Source: Caldanaerovirga acetigignens
GTDB taxonomy: Bacteria > Bacillota > Thermosediminibacteria > Thermosediminibacterales > Thermosediminibacteraceae
Length of the DNA: 64,000 bases
Direction of reading: 5' to 3'
Assembly (NCBI RefSeq): GCF_900142995.1
Contig: NZ_FRCR01000002.1
Location: 62,001-126,000 of the forward strand
The stretch's first letter is position 1. Each line of letters starts with the position of its first letter. The position numbers were made by a program, and so were the translations under genes. A model generated the notes under the pieces. It was not told the DNA's origin. It ran no database searches and saw nothing but the letters and a program-made list of their open reading frames with translations. Shown piece by piece: positions 33,181 through 42,006 of this stretch.

Positions 33181-34536
33181 TTAAGCGTATCTCGCCTCTT
33201 CGCTCTGGCGGTACTTTTCGATGCTAACGAACTTGGTGTACTGAGAAAGCCATAACAGTTCCACCTTCCCGGTGGGGCCGTTCCTCTGTTTCGCTATTAT
33301 GACCTCGGCTATATTTTTTCTGTCCGTATTGGGATTGTAATAATCTTCCCTGTAGAGAAACGCTACCAAATCCGAATCCTGCTCCTGGCTGCCCGATTCC
33401 CTTAAGTCGCTGAGCACCGGTCTGTGGTCGGACCTTACATCCGGCGCCCTTGAAAGCTGGGATAGAGCCAACACCGGCACATTCAATTCTCTTGCCAGGG
33501 CTTTTAATGACCTTGAGATTTCCGAAATTTCCTGCTGCCGATTTTCAGACTGGCCCCTGCCCGCTATCAATTGAAGATAGTCTATAACCACCAGCCCCAG
33601 ACCTTTTTCCGCTTTAAGCCTGCGCGCTTTTGCCCTAATCTCCAGGCAGGTGATGCCCGGCGTATCATCAATATAGATAGGGGCTTCAGACAAAGGTCCC
33701 ATAGCTCTCGCAAGTCTGGGCCAGTCGTCTTCTTCCAGCCTCCCGGTGCGGAGCTTATGGCTGTCCACATTGGATTCAGCGCAAAGCATCCTCTGTACCA
33801 GTTGCTCCTTCGACATTTCAAGGCTGAAAATCGCAACAGGTATTCTATGCCTTATTGCGGCGTTTTGTGCTATGTTCAAAGCAAAGGCGGTTTTACCCAT
33901 GCTGGGTCTTGCCGCCACCAAGATAAGGTCGGAAGGCTGCAGGCCAGAAGTCATGGCATCCAGGTCGGGAAACCCAGTGGGCACACCAGTTATCCCGCCT
34001 TTAGAATTATAAAGCTGTTCGATGCGCTCGAAGGTAGAAAGAAGTACGTCTTTTATGTGATGGAAGTTGTCCACTCTTTTTTTCTGGACTATGGCAAAAA
34101 TCCTGCGTTCTGCTTCATCCAGAAGCTCTTCTACATCTTCCCTTGGTTCGTAGGCCATTGAAAGTATTTTTGATGTGGCTTCCAACAGCCGCCGGAGCAG
34201 GGCCTTTTCTTCGACTATCTTGCAGTACTGGGCAATATTGGCCGGTGTGGGCACTACTTCGGTGAGTGTTGTAAGATAGGTGACACCGCCCACACTTTCT
34301 AACATCTTTCTGTTTCTCAAGGTTTCGGTTACCGTAATTAAGTCCACCGGTTCCCTGCCTTCGTGCAATTCCGTTATGATATTGAAAATCGTTCGATGGG
34401 CTTCCAGGTAAAAATCCTCGCTTTTCAAGCGCTCTAGCGCCACGTATATGGCCTCTTTTGAAAGGAGCATAGAGCCTAAAACTGACTGTTCCGCTTCGAC
34501 GCTGTGCGGAGGAACTTTAGGCGCTGTAAGGCTCAT
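33181..34536 (-). CDS. dnaB: Replicative DNA helicase DnaB (DnaC in Bacillus)
   Basis: Hexameric replicative helicase, 451 residues. N-terminal DnaB-N domain (about 5-105, PPHSVEAEQSVLGSMLL), linker, and RecA-like ATPase with Walker A ARPSMGKTAFAL and Walker B VIDYLQL, followed by the arginine-finger region. No intein. Start ATG 34534-34536 is chosen with AAGGGTGA in front; an in-frame GTG at 34545 overlaps the rplI stop. The rplI-dnaB order is the normal Firmicute arrangement. Confidence 0.97.
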   Translation of the reverse strand: MSLTAPKVPPHSVEAEQSVLGSMLLSKEAIYVALERLKSEDFYLEAHRTIFNIITELHEGREPVDLITVTETLRNRKMLESVGGVTYLTTLTEVVPTPANIAQYCKIVEEKALLRRLLEATSKILSMAYEPREDVEELLDEAERRIFAIVQKKRVDNFHHIKDVLLSTFERIEQLYNSKGGITGVPTGFPDLDAMTSGLQPSDLILVAARPSMGKTAFALNIAQNAAIRHRIPVAIFSLEMSKEQLVQRMLCAESNVDSHKLRTGRLEEDDWPRLARAMGPLSEAPIYIDDTPGITCLEIRAKARRLKAEKGLGLVVIDYLQLIAGRGQSENRQQEISEISRSLKALARELNVPVLALSQLSRAPDVRSDHRPVLSDLRESGSQEQDSDLVAFLYREDYYNPNTDRKNIAEVIIAKQRNGPTGKVELLWLSQYTKFVSIEKYRQSEEARYA

Positions 34537-34541
34537 ATATA

Positions 34542-34988
34542 TCACCCTTCGACTATTCTTACGATGAGCTTTGCCTCGACTTCGGGATGAAGTTTAACCG
34601 GCACTTCATAACTACCAAAAGCTTTAATCGGCTCGTCAAGCTGAATCTTTCTTTTGTCTATATCAATGCCGTATTGCTCCTTTAAAGCATCAGCTATGTT
34701 TTTCGAATTTATGGAGCCATACAGTTTCCCCTGGGCCCCCGCTCTTACCTTCAACGTCACACTGCATTTTTTAATTTTTTCTGCCATTTCTTCTGCTTCC
34801 ATCTTTTGCCTTGCAAGCTTCTTCTCCTTTGCTTTTTTTTCTTCTTCTAATTTTGCCAGGTTTCCAGGGGTTGCTTCAACGGCTAGGTTTTTGGGGAAAA
34901 GAAAATTCCTGGCATATCCATCGGCGACATTTACCAGGTCTCCTTTTTTACCAAGGGTTTTTACATCCTGAAGGAGTATTACCCTCAA
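34542..34988 (-). CDS. rplI: 50S ribosomal protein L9
   Basis: Binds 23S rRNA near the L1 stalk. The 148-residue product has the N-domain [19 protein letters not shown] with the conserved [12 protein letters not shown] loop, the long central helix (about 42-75) and the C-domain. Full length. The start is a TTG overlapping the gdpP stop (TTGA), so the two are translationally coupled. Confidence 0.97.
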   Translation of the reverse strand: MRVILLQDVKTLGKKGDLVNVADGYARNFLFPKNLAVEATPGNLAKLEEEKKAKEKKLARQKMEAEEMAEKIKKCSVTLKVRAGAQGKLYGSINSKNIADALKEQYGIDIDKRKIQLDEPIKAFGSYEVPVKLHPEVEAKLIVRIVEG

Positions 34989-36673
34989 CTCACATCCCCC
35001 TCTTTCAAGAATTCGTCTATGGCCTCCTTTAATCGTTTCATCGCATCTTCCACCGTCACATTGGAAATCTGGGCACCGGCCACAGTCAAATGCCCTCCCC
35101 CGCCCAGTTTTTCCAAGATCCTCTGGACATTAATTTCCCCTAAGGACCTGCCACTTATGGCCACACCATCCTCAAATGGTACAAGTACAAAAGCAGCGTG
35201 AACGCCTTTTATCTCGAGGAGCGCGTTAGCGGCATGGGCTGCGGTAAGGCGAGGGTTTTCGCATTTTTTATCGTAATAAGACAGGGCAATGTTACCGGGA
35301 AGAATCTGCATTCGCTTTACTACTTCTGCCCTTTTATGAAATTCTCCTACGTCCTCCTGAAACAGTTTGAATACCAGCGTCGGATCTGCACCGTGCCTTT
35401 TTAAATAAGAAGCCGCGTCAAAGGTTCTGACCCCTGTTTTAAACGAAAAATTTCTGGTATCCACACTTATGCCGGCCAAAAGGGCTGTTGCTTCCCGGGG
35501 ACTTAATTTTATCTCTTCACCCATATACTGGATCATTTCGGTCACCATTTCACTGGTAGATGACGCGTACGGCTCAAGATAAACAAGAATAGCCTTGTCG
35601 ATAAACTCTTCCCCCCGCCGGTGGTGGTCTATCAAAACCACCTTTTCAGCCCGCTGTAAGATTTTCTGGGAATAACAGAAGGAGGGCTTATGAGTGTCTA
35701 CTATAACCACCAAAGTATCCCTGGTTTGAACTTTTAAGGCTTCTTTCTCTGGCATAAAATACCTTTGCGTTTCATCGTCTTCATATAAAAGCTTTAAAAG
35801 TGCCTCTACCGAATGGCCCTGATCGGGAGATAAGACAAAATACCCTTCCTTTTTTAAGCACCTTGCAGCTTTTACCATACCGATACCGGCGCCCAAGGCA
35901 TCCATGTCTAAGAATATGTGTCCCAACACTAGCACCTTATCTGCCTCTTCTATCAAATCGCGAAGGGCATGGGCTATGACCCGTGCCCTCACTCTAGTGT
36001 ATTTTTCCATTTCCCTCGCCCTGCCGCCATAAAAATGAGTACTGCCTTCAGCTTTTACTACTGCCTGGTCTCCTCCCCTGCCCAGACATAGTTCCAGTGC
36101 GTTTTGCGCCATCTTGTTGAGTTCTAGGAGACTATCTTTACCGTAAGATGCGCCTATGCTCAAAGTGACGGCAAGCGCATTGGGAGTCTTTATCTCCTTT
36201 ATTTTTTCAAGGATATTGAATTTGTTTTTTTCAATTTGGCGGAATTTTTCTACAGTCACCGCGGATAAGAACTTATCATCATCAAACTTTTTTATAAATC
36301 CTTCATAGCTTTGAACCCATTGAGTTATGACTTTGTCAATCCTTGCAAGAAACTCCGGCCTGTTTTCTTCTGGTGTGGCAGCCAGAACTTCGTCATAATT
36401 GTCAATCTGAATGTACATAATAGCTACACCGGAGTTTGCCGGGAATTTAAAGGGCTCCTCCTTTGATTCTTCGAGCTTTTCTCCTTCCTCTTTCAATTTC
36501 TTTTTAGAAAAAATATAGGCTCCGATTAAAACTAAGGAAATAATGGCTCCCAATCCTAACGCAATCTTAAGGTTTATTAAAGACGCTGCAAAAAGCTGTA
36601 ATATTATAATTGCCAGGAAGAGGCTGTTTTTTTTAATGAAGTTGAAATGTCTTTGCATGTCTTTCCCCGCCAT
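34985..36673 (-). CDS. gdpP: Cyclic-di-AMP phosphodiesterase GdpP, PAS-less form
   Basis: Membrane-anchored DHH-DHHA1 phosphodiesterase that degrades c-di-AMP, 562 residues. Two membrane helices (about 14-50) are followed almost at once by the degenerate GGDEF domain (about 80-205, [14 protein letters not shown]), then DHH (about 230-390, with [11 protein letters not shown] and the DHH motif in LIDHHRRG) and DHHA1 (about 420-555, with [12 protein letters not shown]). The PAS domain that lies between the helices and GGDEF in Bacillus GdpP (659 residues) is missing. ATG start; the gene follows yybS directly and overlaps rplI. Confidence 0.93.
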   Translation of the reverse strand: MAGKDMQRHFNFIKKNSLFLAIIILQLFAASLINLKIALGLGAIISLVLIGAYIFSKKKLKEEGEKLEESKEEPFKFPANSGVAIMYIQIDNYDEVLAATPEENRPEFLARIDKVITQWVQSYEGFIKKFDDDKFLSAVTVEKFRQIEKNKFNILEKIKEIKTPNALAVTLSIGASYGKDSLLELNKMAQNALELCLGRGGDQAVVKAEGSTHFYGGRAREMEKYTRVRARVIAHALRDLIEEADKVLVLGHIFLDMDALGAGIGMVKAARCLKKEGYFVLSPDQGHSVEALLKLLYEDDETQRYFMPEKEALKVQTRDTLVVIVDTHKPSFCYSQKILQRAEKVVLIDHHRRGEEFIDKAILVYLEPYASSTSEMVTEMIQYMGEEIKLSPREATALLAGISVDTRNFSFKTGVRTFDAASYLKRHGADPTLVFKLFQEDVGEFHKRAEVVKRMQILPGNIALSYYDKKCENPRLTAAHAANALLEIKGVHAAFVLVPFEDGVAISGRSLGEINVQRILEKLGGGGHLTVAGAQISNVTVEDAMKRLKEAIDEFLKEGDVS

Positions 36674-37614
36674 TACAATCTGCGAAAATTAAATGCCGTA
36701 TCTATCATTCCGAGAAGGAATATCAACTGTGCCATAAATGGATTGGAGAAGAGAAATAGAATTACAAAAACCCTCAAAACTTTTGATACATTGTACTTGC
36801 CAAGGAAGAAAGCTAGAACGGCAAGCCCCTGTATAAAAAACGCGATAGAAAAAATCATCTGAAGGTTGAGTCCTATTTGTTTTAAAATTCCCACCGGCCA
36901 GTAAGATTCCACCAAGACGGATAGCTGTCCCATTAGGAACAATAGCAGTGTGTACGGAGGCATTTTCCACTGCCAAATCGGAGGAAAATCCTCCATGCTG
37001 TAGCCCAGACGCCTCAAAATCATTTTTGAAATATGAAAGCATAAAAACGAACTGCTCACCGAAGCCAAAACTAACATCGCCGGTATCAATAGCGGCATCA
37101 AGTCTAATATCTTCCCGTACATTTCAAGGGCTGGTTTTATGGTTTCGGGGTCAACGCCTATGCGGCTGTAAACTTTCGCTGCGGAGTTAAGGCTTTCCCT
37201 GTATATTTCTATCTCCTGCAAAAATGGATTGATACCCATTATTGCCAGTGAAAGCATGAAAAGGGCAATATTTGATACTAACGACGCTCCAGTACCCACG
37301 GCGAAAACTTTAAATGGAGAGTATTTTCTTTTTAAGGCCCAGCCCATGCCCATCCCTACAAGCCCGAAACTCAAAACTCCAGTTATCGCCCTGATAGGTC
37401 CTGAAAACGCAGCAATAACGGCACCTGAAACCAACACAGAAAGTAAGCTTACACTGAGGCCGTGCTTCATTCCAAGGATAATCACCGGCACTGGGAGCAC
37501 TAAGTCAGCCAATAGCCCTACTCCCGGAACGTATATCGAAAAGAAGCTTAGTATAACTGTTATGGCCGAAAGCAGTGCCCCTTCAACAATTGCCTTCGTA
37601 CTGTAGCGGTGCAT
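36673..37614 (-). CDS. yybS: YybS family membrane protein (DUF2232)
   Basis: A 313-residue integral membrane protein with about eight hydrophobic helices; the opening TKAIVEGALLSAITVILSFF and the GLVGMGMGWALKRK stretch are typical of DUF2232. Function unknown; distantly similar to S components of ECF transporters. It lies between rpsR and gdpP, its conserved position, and its stop overlaps the gdpP start by one base. Confidence 0.88.
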   Translation of the reverse strand: MHRYSTKAIVEGALLSAITVILSFFSIYVPGVGLLADLVLPVPVIILGMKHGLSVSLLSVLVSGAVIAAFSGPIRAITGVLSFGLVGMGMGWALKRKYSPFKVFAVGTGASLVSNIALFMLSLAIMGINPFLQEIEIYRESLNSAAKVYSRIGVDPETIKPALEMYGKILDLMPLLIPAMLVLASVSSSFLCFHISKMILRRLGYSMEDFPPIWQWKMPPYTLLLFLMGQLSVLVESYWPVGILKQIGLNLQMIFSIAFFIQGLAVLAFFLGKYNVSKVLRVFVILFLFSNPFMAQLIFLLGMIDTAFNFRRL

Positions 37615-37658
37615 TTTTCCCTCCTCGCTTCTATAAAAAAGAGAGGGGTTACCCCTCC

Positions 37659-37883
37659 CTATTCAGTCGTAAACGGCAAAAGTGCCATGTTTCGAGCCCT
37701 TTTTATAGCAACCGTAAGCTGTCTCTGGTGTCTTGCGCAATTGCCAGTTATTCGACGGGGCAGAATTTTAGCCCGCTCGGTTATAAATTTCTTGAGCCTC
37801 GCCACATCCTTGTAGTCGACATAATCTATTTTATCCACGCAAAAACTGCAGACCTTTTTCTTCTTGTTCTTTCTGGACTTCAA
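37659..37883 (-). CDS. rpsR: 30S ribosomal protein S18, zinc-binding type
   Basis: Partners S6 on the platform of the 30S subunit. The 74-residue product has CSFC near the start and NCARHQ later, cysteines that fit the zinc-binding (C+) form of S18, and the conserved [14 protein letters not shown] precedes the ATG. Third gene of rpsF-ssb-rpsR. Confidence 0.96.
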   Translation of the reverse strand: MKSRKNKKKKVCSFCVDKIDYVDYKDVARLKKFITERAKILPRRITGNCARHQRQLTVAIKRARNMALLPFTTE

Positions 37884-37901
37884 CTCTTTCCCTCCTTTTC
37901 A

Positions 37902-38336
37902 TTAAAAAGGTACATCGTCCCCTTCACTTAAATTTTCATCATCAAAATTGAAATCAAAATCTATATCTCCGATCCCTTCGTTGTTATCACCCAAGACGGT
38001 ATCTTGTTCTACAGATTTCGGCCTGTCTAGAAACTGCACTTCATCGGCAACTACTTCGGTTACGTACCTGCGCTGACCTCCAGGAGTGTCGTAGGACCTC
38101 ACCTGGAGCCTGCCCGACACACCCACAAGACGGCCTTTCTTGAGGTTATTGGCACAGGTTTCCGCCAATTTCCTCCAAACCACAACGGGGATGAAGTCCG
38201 TTTCTCTCTCCCCCTTTTGGTTTAGGAAAGGCCTGTCAACGGCTAATGTAAAAGTAGTCACCGCGATTCCACTAGCAGGGGTGAACCGCAATTCGGGGTC
38301 CTTGGTCAATCTCCCAATCAATATAACCTTGTTCAA
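37902..38336 (-). CDS. ssb: Single-stranded DNA-binding protein
   Basis: Tetrameric OB-fold protein that coats single-stranded DNA. The 144-residue product starts [17 protein letters not shown], has the OB core (about 1-105), a flexible linker, and the acidic partner-binding tail ending DDVPF. I start it at the TTG at 38334-38336, which has AAAGGGGTG in front; the upstream extension to 38372 overlaps rpsF. It lies between rpsF and rpsR as in most Firmicutes. Confidence 0.96.
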   Translation of the reverse strand: MNKVILIGRLTKDPELRFTPASGIAVTTFTLAVDRPFLNQKGERETDFIPVVVWRKLAETCANNLKKGRLVGVSGRLQVRSYDTPGGQRRYVTEVVADEVQFLDRPKSVEQDTVLGDNNEGIGDIDFDFNFDDENLSEGDDVPF

Positions 38337-38349
38337 AGTTTTCACCCCT

Positions 38350-38637
38350 TTATTTGTCCTTGCGGATGACAATATGCCTTAGCACAGCGGGGGTTATTCT
38401 GAAGACCCTTTCCATCTCTCTTGCGGTTAGGGCGTCGGCCGCAAAATTCATCAACACATAATAGCCTTCTTTCTGGTGCTTGATGGGATAAGCCAGCTTT
38501 CTTTTCCCCCACCGGTCGATTTCCTTCACCTCTCCCCCTCTTTCCTCGACGAGATTTTTAAACTTGTCCACCATTCCGTTAATTGCTTCCTCGTCAAGGG
38601 TGGGGTCGAGAATGTACATCGTTTCATATTCCCTCAT
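38350..38637 (-). CDS. rpsF: 30S ribosomal protein S6
   Basis: A 95-residue ribosomal protein with the S6 ferredoxin-like fold: [14 protein letters not shown] at the start, the [17 protein letters not shown] strand pair, and a short basic end. Start ATG 38635-38637, six bases after GAGGAGGTG; an in-frame GTG within that site (38646) is less likely. First gene of the rpsF-ssb-rpsR operon, with its own promoter and a probable S6:S18-binding leader. Confidence 0.97.
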   Translation of the reverse strand: MREYETMYILDPTLDEEAINGMVDKFKNLVEERGGEVKEIDRWGKRKLAYPIKHQKEGYYVLMNFAADALTAREMERVFRITPAVLRHIVIRKDK

Positions 38638-38690
38638 TTTTTTCACCTCCTCGGACTTACGGCCCTAGATTTTTATCTAGAGCAGAGATG
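38638..38690 (-). promoter_or_regulatory. Probable S6:S18 autoregulatory leader of rpsF
   Basis: The leader has a CTAGAT / ATCTAG hairpin flanked by the sequence GGCCGTAAGTCCGAGG, which closely resembles the conserved CCG-containing part of S6:S18 leader motifs in Firmicutes. The S6:S18 complex binds such leaders to repress the operon. The match is by eye. Confidence 0.5.
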
Positions 38691-38700
38691 CTTCTTGCGT

Positions 38701-38729
38701 ATTATATCATTTATCCGGAGGATTTTCAA
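38701..38729 (-). promoter_or_regulatory. rpsF operon promoter
   Basis: TTGAAA (-35, 38724-38729) and TATAAT (-10, 38701-38706), 17-base spacer, lying over the 3' end of the DUF951 gene. Confidence 0.8.
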
Positions 38730-38922
38730 GGTCTTCAAGCTGTACGCATTTTACTATCTTTTTGACGCTCTTTTCGAACTTGGACCTGGGTATCATTACT
38801 TTGCGCCCGCAGCCGAGACACTTTATCCCGAAATCGGCTCCCATCCTCCAGATCTCCCATTCAAAGCTGCCGCACGGATGTTTTTTCTTCATTTCTACGA
38901 CGTCGCCGATATGGAACTTCAA
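38707..38922 (-). CDS. DUF951 family protein
   Basis: A 71-residue protein of the conserved Firmicute family DUF951 (COG4481): FHIGDVVEMKKKHPCGS at the start, then IKCLGCGRKVMIPR. The Cys of HPCG and the CLGC pair could bind a metal. Function unknown; members may bind nucleic acid. It overlaps the preceding MscS gene by four bases, so the two are translationally coupled. Confidence 0.9.
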   Translation of the reverse strand: MKFHIGDVVEMKKKHPCGSFEWEIWRMGADFGIKCLGCGRKVMIPRSKFEKSVKKIVKCVQLEDLENPPDK

Positions 38923-39767
38923 TTTTTCGCCCCCTTGTTCTTTTCATCTATAACGATCATCTTGGGGTAGGGAATCTCTATCCCCTCCCTGTCAAACCTT
39001 TCTTTTATCGCTTTTCTCAATTCCCTTTCAACGCTCCACTGCTGCATGGGCAAAGTCCTGGCCCATATTGTAATAACAGCCTCGCTAGGTCCGAAGTCGC
39101 TGACTCCAAGAACAGTAGGCCCTTCCACAATGTCGTTCCTTTTTTGGCGTACCTCTTCGGCAACTTCCTCGAGAATTTCTATCACTCTATTCAAGTCCTC
39201 TTCATAGGATATCCTCACGTTCACCAGAGCTCTGAGGTTACCTCTAGAATAGTTAGTAACCCTGGTGATTTCTCCATTGGGTATTATATGTATCTGACCG
39301 CCGAAGTCTCGAAGCTTTGTGGTCCTAAGACCCATTTCCTCTACGACGCCCGAGACTCCTGCAGTCTCAACGTAATCGCCTATCTGAAAATAATTTTCAA
39401 AAATTATAAAAAAGCCGGAAATCACGTCTTTCACAAGGCTTTGAGCACCAAATCCAATTGCAAGGCCACCTATGCCTGCTGCTGCTATTATGGATGATGT
39501 CTTTACGCCAAAAGTATCCAGCATAACTACTGCTGCTATAAGGTATACGGTGTATCTCAGGACGCTTTTTAAGAGTCCTGCCAGGGTCTTCATTCTGCTT
39601 TCGTCAACTGGCAACCTCTTAAACTTCATTGCAAAAAGTCTATCTATGACGCTAGCCCCAGCTTTTATTGCTGCTGCGGCTGAAATTAGAATAATTAATG
39701 CTTTGAAAATGTACCTGTAAACTTCCGGAAGTTCGTAAATTACGCGCAACATACTTTGAAAATTCAT
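38919..39767 (-). CDS. MscS-type small-conductance mechanosensitive channel
   Basis: A 282-residue channel protein: three membrane helices in the first 110 residues, the pore helix/glycine-rich motif SSIIAAAGIGGLAIGFGAQS, then the beta domain (ISGFFIIFENYFQIGDYV) and C-terminal alpha-beta domain. It corresponds to Bacillus YkuT in size and neighbours. It opens under membrane tension to release solutes. ATG start with a GGGAGGACGCC site. Confidence 0.92.
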   Translation of the reverse strand: MNFQSMLRVIYELPEVYRYIFKALIILISAAAAIKAGASVIDRLFAMKFKRLPVDESRMKTLAGLLKSVLRYTVYLIAAVVMLDTFGVKTSSIIAAAGIGGLAIGFGAQSLVKDVISGFFIIFENYFQIGDYVETAGVSGVVEEMGLRTTKLRDFGGQIHIIPNGEITRVTNYSRGNLRALVNVRISYEEDLNRVIEILEEVAEEVRQKRNDIVEGPTVLGVSDFGPSEAVITIWARTLPMQQWSVERELRKAIKERFDREGIEIPYPKMIVIDEKNKGAKN

Positions 39768-39786
39768 AGCGGAGGCGTCCTCCCAA

Positions 39787-40392
39787 TCATATTACAACAG
39801 TCCTAAATTTAGATAGTTTTTCTGCTATCGCATACATATTGGTTACGCTCCCCACAGCAAGTTTTTCCTTCAATCCATAGTAATCCAAACAAGTTCCGCA
39901 GGAAAGCACTTCCACTCCCTTAGTTTCCAATTCTCTTAAGACATCCAAAACTTCCGAGCCATTGGTGGTAAGATAAACTCCTTTATTTAAAAATATTATG
40001 CTTTCAGGCAAATACTCGATATCTTTCAAAGTATAAATATAATTTCTCATCAGAAGCCTTCCTAGCTCTTCCGAACCTTTGCCTAGCGCATCGCCCGCAA
40101 TTAAAACCACATAGGAATCCGTTTTTTCATTAACCTCTCTTATTTCTGTTTTAGGCGTCTTTTTAGCCGCTGGGGTCTTTTCGATGTAGATACGGTACTC
40201 CCCTTGTTCTTCTTCGTAAAAGCAATTACATCCACTGTTTTTTGCCATTTTAATTATATTGTCCCTTGCCACTTCATTGTCCACAATGGCGACAACCCGT
40301 CCCGTCTCAATGGAATCTAAAGCCTTTTTCGTCATGATAACCGGCTCGGGGCATTTCTTCCCTCTGCAGTCCACTTCTTTTGCCAATTTCAT
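39787..40392 (-). CDS. yedF: Selenium metabolism protein YedF
   Basis: A 201-residue two-domain protein. The N-terminal TusA-like domain (about 1-70) has the CPEPVIMTKKAL motif with Cys14; the C-terminal DsrE-like domain (about 88-200) has ACYIL-type strands and CGTCLDYYGLK. This fusion is the family found with selenium utilisation genes in clostridia, where it may move sulfur or selenium. The related cysteine desulfurase-like gene lies 5 kb away. No selD or selenocysteine genes are in the window. Confidence 0.88.
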   Translation of the reverse strand: MKLAKEVDCRGKKCPEPVIMTKKALDSIETGRVVAIVDNEVARDNIIKMAKNSGCNCFYEEEQGEYRIYIEKTPAAKKTPKTEIREVNEKTDSYVVLIAGDALGKGSEELGRLLMRNYIYTLKDIEYLPESIIFLNKGVYLTTNGSEVLDVLRELETKGVEVLSCGTCLDYYGLKEKLAVGSVTNMYAIAEKLSKFRTVVI

Positions 40393-40397
40393 CCCCC

Positions 40398-40970
40398 CTA
40401 TATCAATTTTATCACAACTGGAGTTATGAAATCCAAGAACTTTAATTTTTGAAAGATATACGATCCAGAGATACCTTTTTCAAGAACACTTCCAGGCCAT
40501 GTCATCAAGAAAGGAGTAATAACCGAATTTATCAGCACAACCCATAATGAAGTAGATAAAAGCCCCAGTAAAACTCCTAATACCCGATTTGTCAGGGAAA
40601 GCCCTGAAAACCTGAACATCCCATTCAGAAAAAATCCTACCAAGGCAAAGAGAAGCTGAACGGCCAAAAAAATTATTAGAAAGCTTAATCCTGATAGGGC
40701 CATTTGAATAAGTGAATCGATAGCCGCCCCTGCCGGGAGGGCTCCAGGATTCGATTTAGAACTTGTAATATTTAGCAACGGTTTGAGGGCTTCACTGACA
40801 TTTGTATTTTTTTCTATGTATTTAGCCGCCGTATCCCTGTAAAAAAGGCCTGCATATATAGCCGTCAGAACACCTAGAATTCTGAATGCCGAAAGGATAA
40901 ATCCTTTGGTGTAACCTTCTATCGCACTTTTTAAGAAAACAAATAAAAGCAGTATGTCCATCCAATTCAT
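40398..40970 (-). CDS. CvpA family membrane protein
   Basis: A 190-residue protein with four predicted membrane helices, opening NWMDILLLFVFLKSAIEGYTKGFIL, the standard start of CvpA/colicin V production family proteins. In Firmicutes such proteins are broadly conserved and of unclear function (cell division or envelope homeostasis). It ends five bases before yedF. ATG start. Confidence 0.82.
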   Translation of the reverse strand: MNWMDILLLFVFLKSAIEGYTKGFILSAFRILGVLTAIYAGLFYRDTAAKYIEKNTNVSEALKPLLNITSSKSNPGALPAGAAIDSLIQMALSGLSFLIIFLAVQLLFALVGFFLNGMFRFSGLSLTNRVLGVLLGLLSTSLWVVLINSVITPFLMTWPGSVLEKGISGSYIFQKLKFLDFITPVVIKLI

Positions 40971-41031
40971 AACCGATTCCCCCTTTCTTTCCGAAAAAAC
41001 TTTCTTTCTAATTTTATTTCAAATAGCTTAT

Positions 41032-41060
41032 GCATACTACCCAAAAAAATTACATATAAT
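41032..41060 (+). promoter_or_regulatory. Possible sporulation promoter of yyaC
   Basis: GCATA (41032-41036) and CATATAAT (41053-41060) with a 16-base spacer resemble -35 and -10 of sigma-G/sigma-E type promoters. A sigma-A reading is poor at the -35. The match is by eye. Confidence 0.4.
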
Positions 41061-41089
41061 GTAAAAAAAGGTTTTCAGGAGGAAAAATA

Positions 41090-41659
41090 ATGCTTTTAGA
41101 CCCCCACGCACTAAGACCTTATGGCATGAGAGTTCACATAGATACTCCAAATGCGGTAGAAGCTATCGCTTACGGTTTCACCTCAATTTTATCTGAAACA
41201 TATTGCCCTCCCTCGCCGATAGTTTTCCTGTGTATAGGCACTGACCGCTCTACCGGTGACTCTCTAGGTCCTTTAGTGGGAAACATGCTAAAGGAAAAAA
41301 ATTTTCTCAACGCCCAGGTTAAAGGCTGCCTTGCCGAACCAGTCCACGCCGGCAATCTCGAAAATGTCCTCCAAGAGCTCGACATTTTGAAAAAGCCTTA
41401 CATTATTGCGGTAGATGCATCTCTAGGCCGCTCTGAAAACGTTGGCACGGTAAAGATTGGCAAAGGACCTATTAAGCCGGGGGCTGGAGTCAGAAAAAAT
41501 CTGCCTGAAGTCGGTCAGCTCCATGTTACCGGCGTAGTAAACGTCGGTGGATTTATGGAATTCTTCGTCCTTCAAAATACAAGATTATTTTTGGTAATGA
41601 AGATGGCGAAGGTAATTTCCGAAGGAATTGCTTTGGGAATGGAGCAATTCTTTGCATAA
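41090..41659 (+). CDS. yyaC: Spore protease YyaC (DUF1256)
   Basis: A 189-residue protein related to germination protease Gpr and hydrogenase-maturation protease folds: VFLCIGTDRSTGDSLGPLVG near residue 45 and AVDASLGRSENVGTVKIG near 105 hold the conserved acidic residues. In Bacillus it is a sporulation gene. Its presence supports a spore-forming ancestry. AGGAGG precedes the ATG. It is one of only four plus-strand genes left of the origin and is divergent from the CvpA gene. Confidence 0.92.
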   Translation: MLLDPHALRPYGMRVHIDTPNAVEAIAYGFTSILSETYCPPSPIVFLCIGTDRSTGDSLGPLVGNMLKEKNFLNAQVKGCLAEPVHAGNLENVLQELDILKKPYIIAVDASLGRSENVGTVKIGKGPIKPGAGVRKNLPEVGQLHVTGVVNVGGFMEFFVLQNTRLFLVMKMAKVISEGIALGMEQFFA

Positions 41660-41684
41660 AAAGCTGCCTAAGGGCAGCTTTTTT
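41658..41684. terminator. Bidirectional terminator between yyaC and ykuS
   Basis: AAGCTGCC / GGCAGCTT stem with a four-base loop, followed by TTTT on the plus strand and flanked by AAAA on the other side, serving both convergent genes. Confidence 0.88.
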
Positions 41685-41964
41685 AAATAAAATGATCATA
41701 AATTCTGTTTTTTATTATCTCATATATTTGTTCATTAGTTCTGCCTTCAGCATTTACGAGAAGTACTCCGAAAGAATTCCCACCCATGTTATCCATCATA
41801 TTTTCAATTGACAGGGACGCCATTTCTTTAAGTTTCCTTCCTCTATATATTACAGCATCCACTTCCCCAACTGCCTCGTTCCACGGCATGGCTACAAACC
41901 CCCGCGCTCTCAAATATTCTATAAGGTCTTCAAGGCCGTCTTCCACCGCTATTATTCTTTTCAT
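41683..41964 (-). CDS. ykuS: YkuS family protein (UPF0180)
   Basis: A 93-residue cytoplasmic protein of the conserved UPF0180 family: RIIAVEDGLEDLIEYLRARG at the start and the NNMGGNS-like turn in MDNMGGNSFGVLLVNA. Function unknown; in Bacillus it is linked to sporulation-associated regulons. GGAGGTGGC precedes the ATG. Confidence 0.85.
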   Translation of the reverse strand: MKRIIAVEDGLEDLIEYLRARGFVAMPWNEAVGEVDAVIYRGRKLKEMASLSIENMMDNMGGNSFGVLLVNAEGRTNEQIYEIIKNRIYDHFI

Positions 41965-42006
41965 CCTGCCACCTCCGAATTCTATTTTTCTCGGAAGCTG
42001 GCAGAA

